The position numbers were made by a program, and so were the translations under genes. This document shows positions 7,089 through 7,115 of a stretch of DNA of 7,115 bases, piece by piece. The notes below the pieces were generated by a model, which saw only the letters and a list, made by a program, of their open reading frames with translations, did no database searches and had not been told where the DNA came from. The stretch spans positions 1 to 7,115 of the forward strand of contig ONFK01000081.1 in NCBI GenBank assembly GCA_900317065.1, given 5' to 3'. Source of the stretch: an uncultured Bacteroidales bacterium (GTDB taxonomy: Bacteria > Bacteroidota > Bacteroidia > Bacteroidales > UBA932). Numbering within the stretch: the stretch's first letter is position 1; every line of letters starts with the position of its first letter.

Positions 7089-7115
7089 TCGCCAAAAATG
7101 AACACGCGTTCGCCA
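7067..7115 (-). other. Possible RecJ/DHH-phosphoesterase fragment (motif I) on the opposite strand
   Basis: Read on the minus strand from the window edge, this segment gives GERVFIFGDYDLDGMT. It resembles motif I of RecJ-type DHH single-strand exonucleases, where a hydrophobic strand leads into GDYDxDGxTS and the Asp residues bind Mn2+. The frame is open to the edge of the window. Immediately inward (below about 7067) it becomes the antisense of the aldehyde dehydrogenase and stops resembling RecJ. Only about 16 residues support this, so it is a candidate. If right, the last bases come from a different gene than the + strand gene at 6783. The shared bases 7074-7085 code for PSKS on one strand and most of the DLDG turn on the other. 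Confidence 0.4.

Overview
The window reads as a moderately GC-rich piece of a Bacteroidota genome, probably order Bacteroidales. The reasons are the tight cluster of exported carbohydrate-active enzymes, two of them lipoproteins, the starts with no Shine-Dalgarno motif, and the frequent use of AGG (Arg) and ATA (Ile) codons. This assignment is an inference from style; no rRNA or other taxonomic marker is present.

Layout. All clear genes lie on the + strand. Positions 1-627 hold the C-terminal part of a DUF4015-type putative glycoside hydrolase whose start lies outside the window. Then come a GH88 unsaturated glucuronyl hydrolase lipoprotein (624-1790), a secreted heparinase II/III-family polysaccharide lyase (1787-3595), a TcdA/CsdL-type tRNA threonylcarbamoyladenosine dehydratase (3592-4353) and a GH78 alpha-L-rhamnosidase lipoprotein (4346-6694). 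The first three junctions are ATGA stop/start overlaps of 4 bp and the fourth is an 8-bp overlap, so genes 1-5 look like one translationally coupled transcript. An 88-bp gap follows, most of it a very GC-rich compound stem-loop (6694-6748). Then the N-terminal quarter of a class-3 aldehyde dehydrogenase begins at 6783 and stops at 7088. There is no gene-free stretch longer than about 90 bases. I saw no tRNA, rRNA, CRISPR array, insertion sequence or convincing promoter.

How it fits together. A lyase of the heparinase II/III fold cuts at uronic acids and leaves a 4,5-unsaturated uronate at the new non-reducing end. GH88 enzymes remove exactly that sugar, and GH78 removes alpha-L-rhamnose. The trio therefore suggests breakdown of a polysaccharide containing both uronic acid and rhamnose, in the same logic as gellan depolymerisation in Bacillus sp. 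GL1. The exact substrate cannot be read from the sequence. No SusC/SusD pair, sulfatase or regulator is in view.

Most notable points: (1) the 3' end. The aldehyde dehydrogenase frame breaks off right after its conserved PSKS, and the opposite strand there reads GERVFIFGDYDLDGMT, which resembles RecJ/DHH-phosphoesterase motif I. This suggests a chimeric junction, either an assembly artefact or a real rearrangement. (2) The tRNA-modification gene embedded by overlapping codons inside a polysaccharide-degradation operon. (3) The large GC-rich hairpin without a U-tract after the rhamnosidase gene.
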